A stretch of DNA of 64,000 nucleotides, taken from NCBI RefSeq assembly GCF_009362785.1, contig NZ_WHNQ01000001.1, positions 460,108 through 524,107 on the forward strand, in the 5' to 3' direction. Numbering within the stretch: position 1 is the stretch's first letter; every line of letters starts with the position of its first letter. A program made the position numbers and the translations under genes. The stretch comes from Paraburkholderia atlantica (GTDB taxonomy: Bacteria > Pseudomonadota > Gammaproteobacteria > Burkholderiales > Burkholderiaceae). The notes under the pieces were generated by a model. The model saw only the letters and a program-made list of their open reading frames with translations, was not told the DNA's origin and ran no database searches. Shown piece after piece: positions 63,786 to 64,000 of the stretch.

Positions 63786-64000
63786 ATGGACACCATCTCG
63801 TTGATCGGAATCGATCTGGGTAAGCATTGCTTCCACCTGCACGCACAGTCCGCATCGGGCCGTATGGTGTTCCGCAAGAAGCTCACGCGCAGCCAGATGC
63901 TGACGCTGCTGGGCAATCTTCCGCGCTGTACGGTAGTCATGGAAGCGTGTGCCGGCGCGCACTGGGTTGCAAGACGTGTGGAGGTACTGGGGCACCAGGC
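63786..64000 (+). CDS. IS110-family transposase, N-terminal part (cut by window end)
   Basis: The first 71 codons encode an N-terminal DEDD transposase domain: GIDLGKHCFHLHAQ with the first catalytic Asp at residue 10, SGRMVFRKKLTR, and VVMEACAGAHWVARR with Glu53, the pattern of IS110/IS1111 recombinases. These use a RuvC-like domain with an OrfB-like serine domain at the C-terminus, and members of the family are guided by a bridge RNA. ATG 63786 lies 6 bp after a GGGAG motif. The C-terminal part is beyond the window. Confidence 0.88.
   Translation, partial: MDTISLIGIDLGKHCFHLHAQSASGRMVFRKKLTRSQMLTLLGNLPRCTVVMEACAGAHWVARRVEVLGHQ

Larger units (their letters stand above)
63709..64000 (+). mobile_element. 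IS110-family insertion sequence, left part (right end outside window)
   Basis: The left junction is inferred at about 63708 from the interrupted secF terminator. The element continues past the window. The left end is about 77 bp to the transposase ATG. No terminal inverted repeat is expected in this family, so boundaries remain approximate. Confidence 0.6.

Overview
The window is high-GC chromosomal core sequence from a Burkholderiaceae betaproteobacterium, most likely Paraburkholderia or a close relative. The evidence is the gene content and order: tolA-tolB-pal-cpoB then tRNA-Lys; mutL-miaA; purM/hda; pcnB-folK-deoxynucleoside kinase-panB; hrcA divergent from nadK-recN; grpE-dnaK-dnaJ; glcDEF; queA-tgt-yajC-secD-secF. 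GTG and TTG starts are common and almost every intergenic gap is short. One mobile-element edge (IS110 family) lies at the extreme right end.

Layout. 1-3.3 kb: end of the Tol-Pal envelope operon, a terminator, then tRNA-Lys(TTT) behind a consensus sigma70 promoter. 3.6-5.9 kb: a looser, lower-confidence stretch with a DUF1488-like gene, a small beta-barrel protein and a small membrane protein. 5.9-7.5 kb: MscS channel and DedA protein facing each other across a shared terminator. 7.7-17.4 kb: mismatch repair, tRNA modification, purine synthesis, replication control (Hda), poly(A) polymerase, folate, nucleotide salvage and pantothenate. 17.4-26.8 kb (minus strand): the heat-shock block hrcA-hemH-hslR and grpE-dnaK-dnaJ, followed by a PabB-PabC fusion. 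27-39.7 kb: NAD kinase, RecN, GlnE, a giant AsmA/YhdP-like protein, a nitrilase-family amidase and TldD. 39.7-41.1 kb: DAHP synthase behind what reads as a complete transcription attenuator. 41.3-42 kb: a HigBA-like toxin-antitoxin pair. 42-48.4 kb: cobalamin adenosyltransferase, a D-lactate dehydrogenase-like flavoprotein and glycolate oxidase GlcDEF. 48.4-50 kb: YggS and ProC. 50.1-55 kb (minus): UbiA, Dps, KatA, OxyR, with two unlisted small ORFs, forming an oxidative-stress cluster. 55-63.6 kb: RecG, then divergently QueA, Tgt, YajC, SecD, SecF. 63.7 kb to end: start of an IS110-family transposase.

The most notable finding is the leader of the DAHP synthase gene. It has a promoter, a 22-codon ORF with eight consecutive aromatic codons (Phe, Tyr and Trp), three mutually exclusive pairings of one GC-rich motif, and a strong intrinsic terminator about 70 bp before the gene. 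This would sense charging of all three aromatic tRNAs at the entry step of the shikimate pathway. Other points of interest are three small ORFs with good ribosome binding sites (53, 54 and 39 aa), OxyR-like ATAG/CTAT repeats in front of both katA and oxyR, a near-consensus sigma32 promoter before grpE, and an IS110 insertion that seems to have cut the T-tract off the secF terminator.
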